Source: Oceanirhabdus seepicola | GTDB lineage: Bacteria; Bacillota; Clostridia; Clostridiales; Clostridiaceae | Direction of reading: 5' to 3' | Length of the DNA stretch: 64,000 nucleotides | NCBI RefSeq assembly: GCF_023684385.1 | Contig: NZ_JAGSOJ010000002.1 | Location: 806,001 to 870,000 of the forward strand | In this document: one piece after another, positions 9,252-16,900 of the stretch | Position numbering within the stretch: the first letter of the stretch is position 1 | Layout: each line of letters opens with the position of its first letter | Notes under the pieces: generated by a model | The model's database searches: none | What the model was told of the DNA's origin: nothing | What the model saw: only the letters and a program-made list of their open reading frames with translations | Program-made: the position numbers and the translations under genes

Positions 9252-10829
9252 ATGGATATTAAAAGAGATATTGAACAATTGGGTATAACAACTGAAGAAA
9301 AAATTTATAGAAATATACCAGTACCGAAATTAATAAGAAAAGTTTTGGCTAAGAAGCAAGGGGTCCTTACCGAGAGTGGTGCTTTAGCTGTAGCAACAGG
9401 AAAGTACACGGGAAGATCTCCTAATGATAGGTTTATTGTAATGCAAGATTCTAATAGAGACACAATAAACTGGGGAAAAACTAATCAATCAATAGAGAAA
9501 GATGTATATGAAAGATTATACAATAGGATTATGGGGTATTTGTCTAATAAAGAATTATATGTTTTTGATGGCTATGCAGGTTCAATGGAAGAATATAGAG
9601 TACCAATACGAGTAATAAATGAGAAACCTGTAAGTGCAATATTCAGTAACCAATTATTTGTAAGACCATCAAAGGAAGAATTAGAAGATTTTGATCCAGA
9701 ATATAAAATATTTACAGCGCCAAAGTTTAAGGGGAATGGTGAAAAAGATGGTATCAATTCAGAAGCATTTGTTATAATAAATTTAGAAGAAAAAGTGATA
9801 TTAATAGGTGGTAGTGAATATAACGGTGAAATTAAAAAATCTATGTTTTCTGTGATGAATTATCTTATGCCTGAAAGAAAAGTGTTTCCTATGCATTGTT
9901 CGGCAAATATGGATGAAGAAGGTAATGCTGTTTTATTCTTCGGACTTTCTGGTACAGGTAAGACTACTCTTTCAGCAGATGCAAAGAGAAAGTTAATCGG
10001 GGATGATGAGCATGGTTGGTGTGATGCTGGAATCTTTAATTTTGAAGGTGGGTGTTATGCTAAAACTATTGGCCTGGAGAGAGAGAATGAAGAGGATATT
10101 TATGATGCCCTCAAGTTTGGAGCAATATTAGAAAATGTAGTTTTGGATAATGAGAAGAAACCTGATTTCCATGATAAAAGATACACTGAGAACTGCAGAG
10201 GGGCTTATCCAATAAATTTCATAAAAAATGCGGAATTATCTGGACAAGGAGGACAACCTAATACTATAATATTCTTAACAGCGGATGCATTTGGAGTTAT
10301 ACCTCCTATTTCAAAGTTATCTAAGGAGGGCGCAATGTATCACTTTATGTCTGGATACACTAGTAAGTTAGCAGGTACTGAAAGAGGAATAACAGAACCT
10401 CAAGCTACATTTTCAGCTTGTTTTGGTGAACCATTCATGATAAGAAGTCCATATGACTATGCAAAGTTATTAGGTGAAAGAATAGATAAAAGTGATGTTG
10501 ATGTGTATCTTGTTAATACAGGATGGCTCTATGGTGGTTATAAACAAGGAAGTAGAATTAAATTGAAGCTCACAAGAGCAATGGTTGATGCTGCTATAGA
10601 AGGTAAATTAAAAAATGTAGAGTATGAGAAACATGAGATTTTTAATCTCAATATACCTAAGGAAATACCTGGAGTTCCAAGTGAAATTTTAAGACCAGAG
10701 AATACTTGGAACAATAAAGAGGAATATATAGATATTGCAATGAATCTGGCAACAAGATTTGAACAGAATTTTAAACGTTATTCAAATGTGCCTATGGAAG
10801 TTAGAGAAGCAGGACCTTGTGTTCGGTGA
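9252..10829 (+). CDS. pckA: Phosphoenolpyruvate carboxykinase (ATP)
   Basis: Catalyses the reversible conversion of oxaloacetate plus ATP to phosphoenolpyruvate, CO2 and ADP in the cytoplasm. In anaerobes it can run either way, feeding gluconeogenesis or fixing CO2. The 525-residue protein is full length for the ATP-dependent family. It has the substrate-binding RSPNDRF segment, the P-loop GLSGTGKTTLS near residue 235, the metal-binding IGDDEHGW, and the C-terminal TGWLYGGY and SRIKLKLTRAM signatures. A TTG start at 9204 is also open, but AGGGGGA 7 bp before the ATG at 9252 and the family length favour the shorter protein. The gene stands alone, with a likely promoter and a direct-repeat operator candidate upstream. 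Confidence 0.97.
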   Translation: MDIKRDIEQLGITTEEKIYRNIPVPKLIRKVLAKKQGVLTESGALAVATGKYTGRSPNDRFIVMQDSNRDTINWGKTNQSIEKDVYERLYNRIMGYLSNKELYVFDGYAGSMEEYRVPIRVINEKPVSAIFSNQLFVRPSKEELEDFDPEYKIFTAPKFKGNGEKDGINSEAFVIINLEEKVILIGGSEYNGEIKKSMFSVMNYLMPERKVFPMHCSANMDEEGNAVLFFGLSGTGKTTLSADAKRKLIGDDEHGWCDAGIFNFEGGCYAKTIGLERENEEDIYDALKFGAILENVVLDNEKKPDFHDKRYTENCRGAYPINFIKNAELSGQGGQPNTIIFLTADAFGVIPPISKLSKEGAMYHFMSGYTSKLAGTERGITEPQATFSACFGEPFMIRSPYDYAKLLGERIDKSDVDVYLVNTGWLYGGYKQGSRIKLKLTRAMVDAAIEGKLKNVEYEKHEIFNLNIPKEIPGVPSEILRPENTWNNKEEYIDIAMNLATRFEQNFKRYSNVPMEVREAGPCVR

Positions 10830-10867
10830 TCTCTACATTTCATATAATCTCCCATAAGTTTTCTTTT

Positions 10868-10893
10868 AGACCTCTATTATATAATAGAGGTCT
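10868..10893. terminator. Palindrome after pckA, possible terminator
   Basis: A perfect 26-bp palindrome (AGACCTCTATTAT and its complement) 38 bp after the pckA stop. The T-rich stretch lies on its left, so it is a better minus-strand than plus-strand terminator. Confidence 0.45.
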
Positions 10894-10970
10894 TCAGACG
10901 TTGAAAAAGCCCAATCTCATCGTCACTAAGACTCGCTGTGCTGCTCGAGTACTAAATTCTGAAAGAATTT

Positions 10971-11078
10971 GAAGGGGCTGTAGGGGAAGTATTTCCCCTG
11001 CCGGTTTAAGGAGGGTGCTCAGCAGCGGTAGCTGCGTCGAAGGGAACCATAGGGTTCCCTAGCGAAACGCGAAGCGTT
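10971..11078 (+). repeat. R2 GC-rich multi-hairpin element, copy B
   Basis: Same 108 bp and same four hairpins as copy A. The second stem is GCAGC-ggta-GCTGC here and the fourth is ACGC-gaa-GCGT, both keeping base pairing despite changed bases. It sits inside a larger inverted repeat: CAGACGTTGAAAAAG at 10894-10908 is matched by CCTTTTCAACATCTG near 11124-11138. No gene is seen in the 507-bp gap between pckA and the next coding region (10830-11336). An open frame across the element on the minus strand is a by-product of its composition. Confidence 0.75.
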
Positions 11079-11242
11079 CTTGTATACTCTGCTGCTCGCT
11101 CATCTTGTTCCTTGACCTTGAACCTTTTCAACATCTGAAATTTAAAAGAAGGACAAGTTAAAAAAACTTTCAATAAGTTATTTAGAGTAACAACTAATGG
11201 AGGTCTTAATGTATTCATGATATAATCATTTTAAAGTGATAT

Positions 11243-11316
11243 AGGCGTAAGAAAATAAATAACAAGTCAAAGATACACATAATAAATCTATGCCTAGTTA
11301 TTTATTTGAATATGTT
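11243..11316. repeat. R1-related short element, copy C
   Basis: AGGCGTAAGAAAATAAATAACAAGTCAAAGATAC followed by an inverted TAGTTATTTATTTGAATATG end. It keeps the inverted ends of R1 but lacks the central about 85 bp, and lies about 20 bp before the next start codon. Confidence 0.6.
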
Positions 11317-11336
11317 TTAATTGAAAGGAGAGATAT

Positions 11337-12485
11337 ATGAAGAATAAAAAGATGTTATTGATGATTCCGCTAGTGATAGTATTGGTTTGTTTATATTGGT
11401 TTGTTTTTAATAATGATTTTTCAAAAGTTATATCCAATGATGCAGAAGAAAGTTTGAAAATAATAAAATGGAATAATTTTTATAATGGTCACAATGTTCA
11501 AATGTATTATATGAACCATAATAATGAAAATATACGAAAATTCGGTAACGGTCATAATCTAGAAGAGTTAGTTAAAGAGGATTCAACAACAATTGATAAG
11601 TGTAAGGCATTGCTAAAATGGACGAATGGGAATATTGAATATAAGAAAAATGGAATATACTTATCAAAAGATGCATACGAGATAGAGTTTAAAGAAGATG
11701 AAAAAATTACTATGAATAATGATGAAATTGCAGAATTATTCAATGAAGGTATGGCATATTTTAAAGTGTATAGTAGAACTGGAATGCTTGTTGGAGATAT
11801 TAATTCTGAAATGAATGAATACATATATAGGATAAATGAGTTTTGGAGTAGTGAATATGGAAAATGGATAGCAGTTGATAGTAGCGAAGGGATAATGTTT
11901 TTCAAAGAGGATGTTCCTTTGAGTGGAAGTGAATTAATAAAAACTAATAATGAAGATATTCAATTTGTATCCATTCATGATAAAAATATAGATAAGGGAT
12001 ATAAGTCATTTATAGGTAAATTAAATTATGCATATTCTATAAAGATTGATAATAATAAATATGGTGAGGGAATAATTAATTCATTAGTAACTTACACAGG
12101 GGAAACACCATTTCTGATGATAAAGAATACATTTTATACACCAAGTATTTTTGTGAATAATACTGCATTATTTGAAAAATCCCCTCATATTCAATATGTA
12201 AACGAATTATCAGATAAAGAAGCGATAATGATATTTGGGAAAAAGAAAGCTGTTAATACTGATGAAAATCAGACGTATTTAACTGTGGGTGTTATGTCTA
12301 ATAGTGAGATGCTGCAAAAATATTATTACTCATTTAATGGAAGTGATTGGTTAAAGGATGATGAGAATTATCACTTTTTTCCTAAGCTAAAAAATGGAGA
12401 AAATAAAGTGAAAATATCATTAGATGGAAGAGAAATACTTAAAGAGATAGTATTTGAATATAAGAATGATCAGATTAAAAAGTAG
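11337..12485 (+). CDS. Transglutaminase-fold membrane-anchored protein, apparently inactive
   Basis: A 382-residue protein with an N-terminal membrane anchor (about residues 6-24), a helical region beginning DKCKALLKWTNGNIEY that matches the start of transglutaminase-like domains, and a core segment ending YRINEFWSSEYGKWIAVDSSEG. Aligned without gaps to the intact transglutaminase-like protein encoded at 60632-61801, the catalytic Cys falls on Glu130 and the His on Tyr164, while the Asp (Asp181) is kept with the same 17-residue spacing. The cysteine protease-like triad is therefore lost. The C-terminal 190 residues look beta-rich and unassigned. It is 11 bp upstream of uppP and probably cotranscribed. 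A ligand-binding or structural role at the cell surface is an inference. Confidence 0.7.
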   Translation: MKNKKMLLMIPLVIVLVCLYWFVFNNDFSKVISNDAEESLKIIKWNNFYNGHNVQMYYMNHNNENIRKFGNGHNLEELVKEDSTTIDKCKALLKWTNGNIEYKKNGIYLSKDAYEIEFKEDEKITMNNDEIAELFNEGMAYFKVYSRTGMLVGDINSEMNEYIYRINEFWSSEYGKWIAVDSSEGIMFFKEDVPLSGSELIKTNNEDIQFVSIHDKNIDKGYKSFIGKLNYAYSIKIDNNKYGEGIINSLVTYTGETPFLMIKNTFYTPSIFVNNTALFEKSPHIQYVNELSDKEAIMIFGKKKAVNTDENQTYLTVGVMSNSEMLQKYYYSFNGSDWLKDDENYHFFPKLKNGENKVKISLDGREILKEIVFEYKNDQIKK

Positions 12486-12496
12486 GGAGTGGAAAT

Positions 12497-13303
12497 ATGG
12501 ATTTATTTATTACATTAATAAAGGCCATAATTATAAGTATTGTTGAGGGAATCACAGAGTTTTTACCAGTATCTTCAACAGGTCATATGATAATAGTGCG
12601 TGATTTTATTAACTTTGATGGAGCTTTTTCAAATTTGTTTATTATTGTTATACAACTAGGAGCTATATTAGCAGTAGTGGTTTTGTTTTGGAATAAAATC
12701 TATAAATCCATAATATCTTTTTTGAAATTAGAGAAAGAAGGATGGAAATTTTGGATACCAATATTTATAGCATGTGTTCCAGCAGCGGTTTTAGGTTTAT
12801 TGTTTGATGATAAAATTGAAGAAGTTTTATTTAAACCAATGCCTGTAGGGATTGCATTGATTGTTGGAGCAATCTTGATGATTGTAATGGAAAAAAGCTT
12901 AAGAAATAGAAAAGTAGAAAGAGATATTAATCACATTTCATATAAACAAGCAATAATAATTGGAATTGCACAATGTATGGCCTTGTGGCCAGGAATGTCA
13001 AGATCAGCGTCAACAATCATGGGAGGCTGGATAGCAGGGCTTTCAACATACGCTGCAACAGAGTTTTCTTTCTTTTTGGCATTACCAGTTATGGTGGGGG
13101 CTACTGGATATAAATTAGTAACTACATCAGTAGAGTTGACGGGCGCTAATATATTTGTACTTATAGTTGGATTTATTACGGCTTTTTTAGTAGCGTTAAT
13201 AGTTATTGATAAGTTTATAAATTATTTAAAGAAAAAGCCTATGAAGGTGTTTTCAATATATAGATTGATTGTAGGGGTTATAATTATCGCAATATATATA
13301 TAA
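12497..13303 (+). CDS. uppP: Undecaprenyl-diphosphatase UppP/BacA
   Basis: Integral membrane enzyme that dephosphorylates undecaprenyl pyrophosphate, recycling the lipid carrier used for peptidoglycan and other wall polymers. Its overproduction gives bacitracin resistance. The 268-residue protein has about eight hydrophobic segments and both family signatures: EGITEFLPVSSTGH near residues 17-30, with the catalytic Glu, and WPGMSRSAST near 164-173, with the conserved Arg and Ser. The length is typical. The ATG has GGGAGTGG 7 bp upstream. It follows the transglutaminase-fold gene by 11 bp, so the two likely form an operon. Confidence 0.97.
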   Translation: MDLFITLIKAIIISIVEGITEFLPVSSTGHMIIVRDFINFDGAFSNLFIIVIQLGAILAVVVLFWNKIYKSIISFLKLEKEGWKFWIPIFIACVPAAVLGLLFDDKIEEVLFKPMPVGIALIVGAILMIVMEKSLRNRKVERDINHISYKQAIIIGIAQCMALWPGMSRSASTIMGGWIAGLSTYAATEFSFFLALPVMVGATGYKLVTTSVELTGANIFVLIVGFITAFLVALIVIDKFINYLKKKPMKVFSIYRLIVGVIIIAIYI

Positions 13304-13305
13304 AG

Positions 13306-13524
13306 AATAGAGAATAGAGAACAGATTAAGTAGTTTTTGACTTGCGTCAGAAACTACATTTTTTTTGCAAGGGAACAATGAGATTTAAATCTTTTTACTA
13401 AGAGAGAAGCATTATATTTCAAGTGTAATATTTTATCAGTGGATAAAATGAGCAAAAATTTAATTTTCTAAAGAACAACCAGATATAGTTTTTAAGAAGC
13501 GAAAACATCCTACGTTCTCAACTT
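13306..13524. repeat. R3 family repeat in the uppP-pfk gap
   Basis: A diverged R3 copy filling most of the 351-bp gap 13304-13654. It has the AGTTTTTGACTTGCGTCAGAAACTACATT hairpin on the left, the TTTTATCAGTGGATAAAATGAGC hairpin in the middle and AACATCCTACGTTCTCAACT at the right end. The remaining 130 bp before pfk is AT-rich and should hold its promoter. Confidence 0.65.
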
Positions 13525-13654
13525 ATTTTCATTGGCATTTTGTGCATTGCTACAAAATTGTGAAAATTAAGAATTATATTTTGAAAACAAAGAAGGTGTA
13601 TGGTAATATAAAATTAGGGAAAATGTGCTAAAAATAAAAGGAGCTGTAAATGTT

Positions 13655-14755
13655 ATGATGAAAAACGGTATAAAGAAAATTGGTGTATTGACTGGAGGAG
13701 GGGACTGTCCAGGGTTAAATGCCGTTATTAGGGGGGTAACCAGAACAGCGATTTTGAAATATGGTCTCGAGGTTATAGGGTATAAATTCGGATATAAAGG
13801 ATTATATAATAATGATTATATGCCTTTAACTTTGCAAAGAGTTTCAGGGATAGGGCATATTGGTGGAACAATTCTTTATAGTTCAAATAAAGATAATTTA
13901 TTTGATTACACAGTTGAGGAAAGCGGAAAGAAAGTTAAAAAAGATGTTTCAGATGTAGCTGTACAGAACTTAAATAAAGAAAAAGTGGATGCCTTAATTA
14001 TTATTGGAGGAGATGGGACTTTAACCAGTGCAAGAGATTTTGCTAGAAAAGGGGTAAAGATTATAGGTGTACCAAAAACAATCGATAATGACCTCCATGC
14101 AACAGATACAACATTTGGATTCAATTCAGCTGTAAATGTTGCAACAGAAGCGTTGGATCGGTTGCATACAACAGCTGCATCACATCATAGAGTAATGATT
14201 CTTGAGGTGATGGGTAGAAATGCTGGGTGGATTGCTCTAGAGTCAGGGTTTGCTGGATCAGCTGATGTGATTTTGATTCCAGAGATAGAATATGATATTG
14301 AAAAGATTGTGGAGAAAATAAAGGATAGAGAAAACAGAGGTAAATTATTTAGTATAATTGTAGTTGCAGAAGGGGCTAAGCCTAAAGGTGGGAAAGTAGT
14401 TGTTAAAAAGACTGTAGATGATAGTCCAGATCCAATTAGGCTTGGAGGAATTGGGAACAAGTTAGCTTATGACTTGGAAAAGTATGTTAATAACCATGAA
14501 ATAAGATGTACTGTATTAGGTCATACGCAAAGAGGGGGAATTACATCCACTTTTGACAGAATCTTAGCTACTAGATATGGGGTTAAAGCTGTGGAACTCT
14601 TAGCAGAGAATAGATTTGGTAACATGGTATCTCTTCAAGGAAGGAAAATGACTTATGTACACTTGGAAAATGTTATAGGAAGTCAAAAAATGGTAGACCC
14701 TAAAGGGGAGTTAGTTGAGACTGCTAAAAGTATAGGAATTTCCTTTGGGGACTAA
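13655..14755 (+). CDS. pfkA: 6-phosphofructokinase, group III (ATP or PPi dependent)
   Basis: Phosphorylates fructose 6-phosphate to fructose 1,6-bisphosphate, the committed step of glycolysis. The 366-residue cytoplasmic protein has the family motifs TGGGDCPGLNAVIRG near the N-terminus, GGDGT at 118-122, PKTIDND at 140-146, EVMGRNAGWIAL, IPE and GHTQRGG. The residue equivalent to E. coli Gly104 is Gly121, the ATP-type choice. The residue equivalent to Gly124 is Lys141, as in pyrophosphate-type and mixed group III enzymes. It therefore falls in the mixed-substrate group III subfamily, where the phosphoryl donor cannot be read reliably. AAAAGGAG lies 11 bp before the ATG at 13655; a GTG at 13625 is open but has no binding site. 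Confidence 0.93.
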   Translation: MMKNGIKKIGVLTGGGDCPGLNAVIRGVTRTAILKYGLEVIGYKFGYKGLYNNDYMPLTLQRVSGIGHIGGTILYSSNKDNLFDYTVEESGKKVKKDVSDVAVQNLNKEKVDALIIIGGDGTLTSARDFARKGVKIIGVPKTIDNDLHATDTTFGFNSAVNVATEALDRLHTTAASHHRVMILEVMGRNAGWIALESGFAGSADVILIPEIEYDIEKIVEKIKDRENRGKLFSIIVVAEGAKPKGGKVVVKKTVDDSPDPIRLGGIGNKLAYDLEKYVNNHEIRCTVLGHTQRGGITSTFDRILATRYGVKAVELLAENRFGNMVSLQGRKMTYVHLENVIGSQKMVDPKGELVETAKSIGISFGD

Positions 14756-14786
14756 CATTATCCATTATCAATTATACATTTGTTTT
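14756..14786. repeat. R3 family end fragment
   Basis: Only the right end of the R3 element (ATTATCCATTATCAATTATACATTTGTTTT) is present, starting at the pfk stop codon. Confidence 0.55.
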
Positions 14787-14810
14787 AAGCGTACACATTA
14801 GTAGGATAAA

Positions 14811-14840
14811 TTGACAAATGTGGTAATAAAATATTATAAT
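14811..14840 (+). promoter_or_regulatory. Strong sigma-A promoter for the beta-lactamase-fold gene
   Basis: TTGACA at 14811-14816 and TATAAT at 14835-14840 with an 18-bp spacer. The TTG of the -35 box is also an open-frame start, which shows that the longer reading of the following gene is not real. Confidence 0.75.
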
Positions 14841-14927
14841 AGACCTAAGAATAGAGATTGTGCATCTAAAATTTTCAGAAAAGAAAAAATAATAAAAAAA
14901 TTTAGAGGTTTTAATGGGGAGGGCATA

Positions 14928-15692
14928 ATGAAGGAGCTTAAAAGATATCTGGATAGCAGAATTGGTGAATTTAGTTTTTATTTCGAAGATTTAAAAAGTG
15001 GATACACATATGGATTTCATCATAAAAAACAGATGGATGCCGCTGAAAGCATCATGTTACCGATTGCTATAGCTCTTATGAAGGAAGTTGAAGACAAAAG
15101 TTTATCTTTAGAAGATAAGGTAACAATTGGTGATGATGAAAAGTATGATAGTTATTGTGGTATTATGAAATATTTAAACAGTAGAGAATTTACATTAAAT
15201 GAATTATTAATAGCTATTACAGTTCAGAGTGATTTAACTGCATCAAATAAAATTATAGAAATTTTGGGTTTTGAAAAAATAAATATGCATTTAAAGAGTA
15301 TGGGGTTAAAAAACACAGTGATAAACAGTAAGCTTGGAGAAAATGGTAATAATTTATCTACAGCTTATGAATTATCAAAATGTTTCTCAATACTATATAG
15401 AGAAGAATATTTAAACAAGAAAAATAGCAAGTTATTAATTGAATTGCTTACAAATAGTCAATTTAGAAATAAGATACCTTTTTACTTGCCTATAGATAGT
15501 TGGAGCTCCATTGCTAATAAAGCAGGTCATAAAGAAAATGTAGAGATTGACTCTTCTTTACTTAATATAAAAAAAGGCGATTTCGTTTTTACTGTAATGA
15601 CAAAGAACCTTCCAAGTAATGTATATGGAATAACTATTATTTCAAGATTGGCTAAGATGATGTGGGATATTATTGATTCAAACTGGAGATAA
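14928..15692 (+). CDS. Class A beta-lactamase-fold protein lacking catalytic residues
   Basis: A 254-residue protein that follows the serine hydrolase (class A beta-lactamase, beta-lactamase2) fold along its whole length but has lost the active site. Where family members have AASxxKLPI it reads AAESIMLPI, so the nucleophile Ser becomes Glu40 and the general base Lys becomes Met43. The SDN loop reads SDL (101-103, TVQSDLTASN), and KTG reads KAG (198-200). No signal peptide is visible, so it should be cytoplasmic, unlike secreted beta-lactamases. The start at 14928 has GGGGAGGG 5 bp upstream and lies after a clear promoter. It should not be annotated as an antibiotic resistance gene. A binding or regulatory role is inference only. 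Confidence 0.8.
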   Translation: MKELKRYLDSRIGEFSFYFEDLKSGYTYGFHHKKQMDAAESIMLPIAIALMKEVEDKSLSLEDKVTIGDDEKYDSYCGIMKYLNSREFTLNELLIAITVQSDLTASNKIIEILGFEKINMHLKSMGLKNTVINSKLGENGNNLSTAYELSKCFSILYREEYLNKKNSKLLIELLTNSQFRNKIPFYLPIDSWSSIANKAGHKENVEIDSSLLNIKKGDFVFTVMTKNLPSNVYGITIISRLAKMMWDIIDSNWR

Positions 15693-15694
15693 AA

Positions 15695-15726
15695 AAGCGC
15701 AGAAAACGCATGAAACGCTTCTTTTG
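15695..15726 (+). terminator. Weak hairpin after the beta-lactamase-fold gene
   Basis: AAGCG at 15695-15699 and CGCTT at 15716-15720, followed by CTTTTG, just past the stop codon. The stem is short and the loop long. Confidence 0.35.
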
Positions 15727-15731
15727 TGAAA

Positions 15732-15760
15732 TTGACAACTTTAAGTAGATATTTTATAAT
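15732..15760 (+). promoter_or_regulatory. Perfect consensus sigma-A promoter upstream of plsC
   Basis: TTGACA at 15732-15737, exactly 17 bp, then TATAAT at 15755-15760: a full match to the vegetative consensus. The predicted start of transcription is near 15767, about 100 bases before plsC. Confidence 0.85.
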
Positions 15761-15783
15761 AAAATATATGCATTATACTAGTG

Positions 15784-15822
15784 AAGTTATTTGATAGCCT
15801 AAGTTATTAAATAACTTTTTTT
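15784..15822 (+). terminator. Terminator-like hairpin in the plsC leader
   Basis: AAGTTATT at 15784-15791 pairs with AATAACTT at 15810-15817, followed by a T-run. A second AAGTTATT at 15801-15808 can pair with the same AATAACTT instead. It lies only about 17 bases downstream of the predicted transcription start and 45 bp before the plsC start, so it may attenuate plsC. Confidence 0.5.
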
Positions 15823-15867
15823 AAAATCATATATTTTAGAAAGAAGATTGTGAGAGAGGTTTACATT

Positions 15868-16578
15868 ATGAGAAAAGTGGCATTTTATTTTTTCGTTGTT
15901 ATAAATTTAATACGTAGTATTTTTTATTTAATTTGGGCGAAAATTTATGAAAAGATAGGTAAAGAGGATAAGTTGAATGCAATTGTTGAACGCTTTGTAT
16001 TAAAAGTAACAGCAAATATATCTAAAGGCATAAGATTGAATTATGAAGTTGTAGGAGAAGAGAATATACCTGATGAAGCATGTTTATTTGTTAGTAATCA
16101 TCAGAGTTATTTCGATGTACTAGCTATTACACATGCTGTAGGCAAGTCAGTGGGATTTGTGGCAAAAGAGGAATTGAAAAAAATAATTTATTTCAGATAT
16201 TGGTTAGTAAAGGGCCATTGTGTATTTATTAATAGGAAAAATCCAAGACAAGGACTTAAAGCTATTAATGAAGCAGCGAATAAAATTAAGAATGGACAAA
16301 GCATGGTAATATTCCCAGAAGGAACTAGAAGTAAGGGAACTGAGGTTGCACCATTCAAAAAAGGTAGTATGAAAATTGCTATAAAAGCAGGAGCAAAGAT
16401 AGTGCCGGTATCAGTAGAAGGAACATACAAAGCTTATGAGAAGACTAAAGGATTCAACAGAGTTGATGCAAAAATAATTTTTAATGAACCAATAGATACA
16501 AAAGAATTATCAAAAGAAGAACTTGTTGATATACATGAGAAAATAAGAAAAAATATAGCTGAGAGTATTGCTGTTTAG
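15868..16578 (+). CDS. plsC: 1-acyl-sn-glycerol-3-phosphate acyltransferase PlsC
   Basis: Membrane-associated enzyme that adds the second fatty acyl chain to lysophosphatidic acid, giving phosphatidic acid for phospholipid synthesis. The 236-residue protein has an N-terminal hydrophobic helix (about residues 5-22), the catalytic NHQSYFD (HX4D) motif near 76-82, the glycerophosphate-binding FPEGTRS near 148-154 and the VPVSVEGTY segment. The length fits the family. AGAGAGG about 9 bp upstream supports the ATG at 15868 over a GTG at 15850. It has its own consensus promoter and a leader hairpin, and no cotranscribed partner is visible. Confidence 0.93.
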   Translation: MRKVAFYFFVVINLIRSIFYLIWAKIYEKIGKEDKLNAIVERFVLKVTANISKGIRLNYEVVGEENIPDEACLFVSNHQSYFDVLAITHAVGKSVGFVAKEELKKIIYFRYWLVKGHCVFINRKNPRQGLKAINEAANKIKNGQSMVIFPEGTRSKGTEVAPFKKGSMKIAIKAGAKIVPVSVEGTYKAYEKTKGFNRVDAKIIFNEPIDTKELSKEELVDIHEKIRKNIAESIAV

Positions 16579-16660
16579 CGATACATCAGCTTTTTTTGTT
16601 CTTAAGTAAATCAAATTAACTTCTAAATAATAAAAATGAGGGAGATGCTATGGGAAATGT

Positions 16661-16893
16661 ATAATGGAGAATGATTGACATTTCTCTTCGAGAAATTTTA
16701 ATCTTATTGACCCTTAGATAATAAAGGTTTTACTCGTTTCATTAAAATGAAACATTGTAATTGAAATACAACATTTTATCGTAGATAAAATGAGCTAAAA
16801 CTTATTGTCCTAAAGAACAATAAGATGAAGTTTCTGCGTAAACAGAAACATCCATAATTATCCATTGCCCATTATCAATTATACATTTGTTTT
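16661..16893. repeat. R3 family repeat, near full-length copy
   Basis: This copy fills the 322-bp gap 16579-16900 between the convergent plsC and gapN genes. It shows the whole hairpin series: GACATTTCTCTTCGAGAAATTTT, TTTCATTAAAATGAAA, TTGTAATTGAAATACAA, TTTTATCGTAGATAAAA, CTTATTGTCCTAAAGAACAATAAG and GTTTCTGCGTAAACAGAAAC. It ends in the family's ATTATCAATTATACATTTG. Confidence 0.8.
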
Positions 16894-16900
16894 AAAGTTT

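Noticed and set aside
11006..11218. Open frame of 70 codons on the minus strand
   Set aside because: It lies across the R2 hairpin element and its open reading is due to the GC-rich repeat; there is no ribosome binding site and no recognisable protein.
14811..14927. Longer N-terminus for the beta-lactamase-fold protein
   Set aside because: The extra start codon is part of a -35 promoter box, so the region is upstream of the transcript start or untranslated leader.
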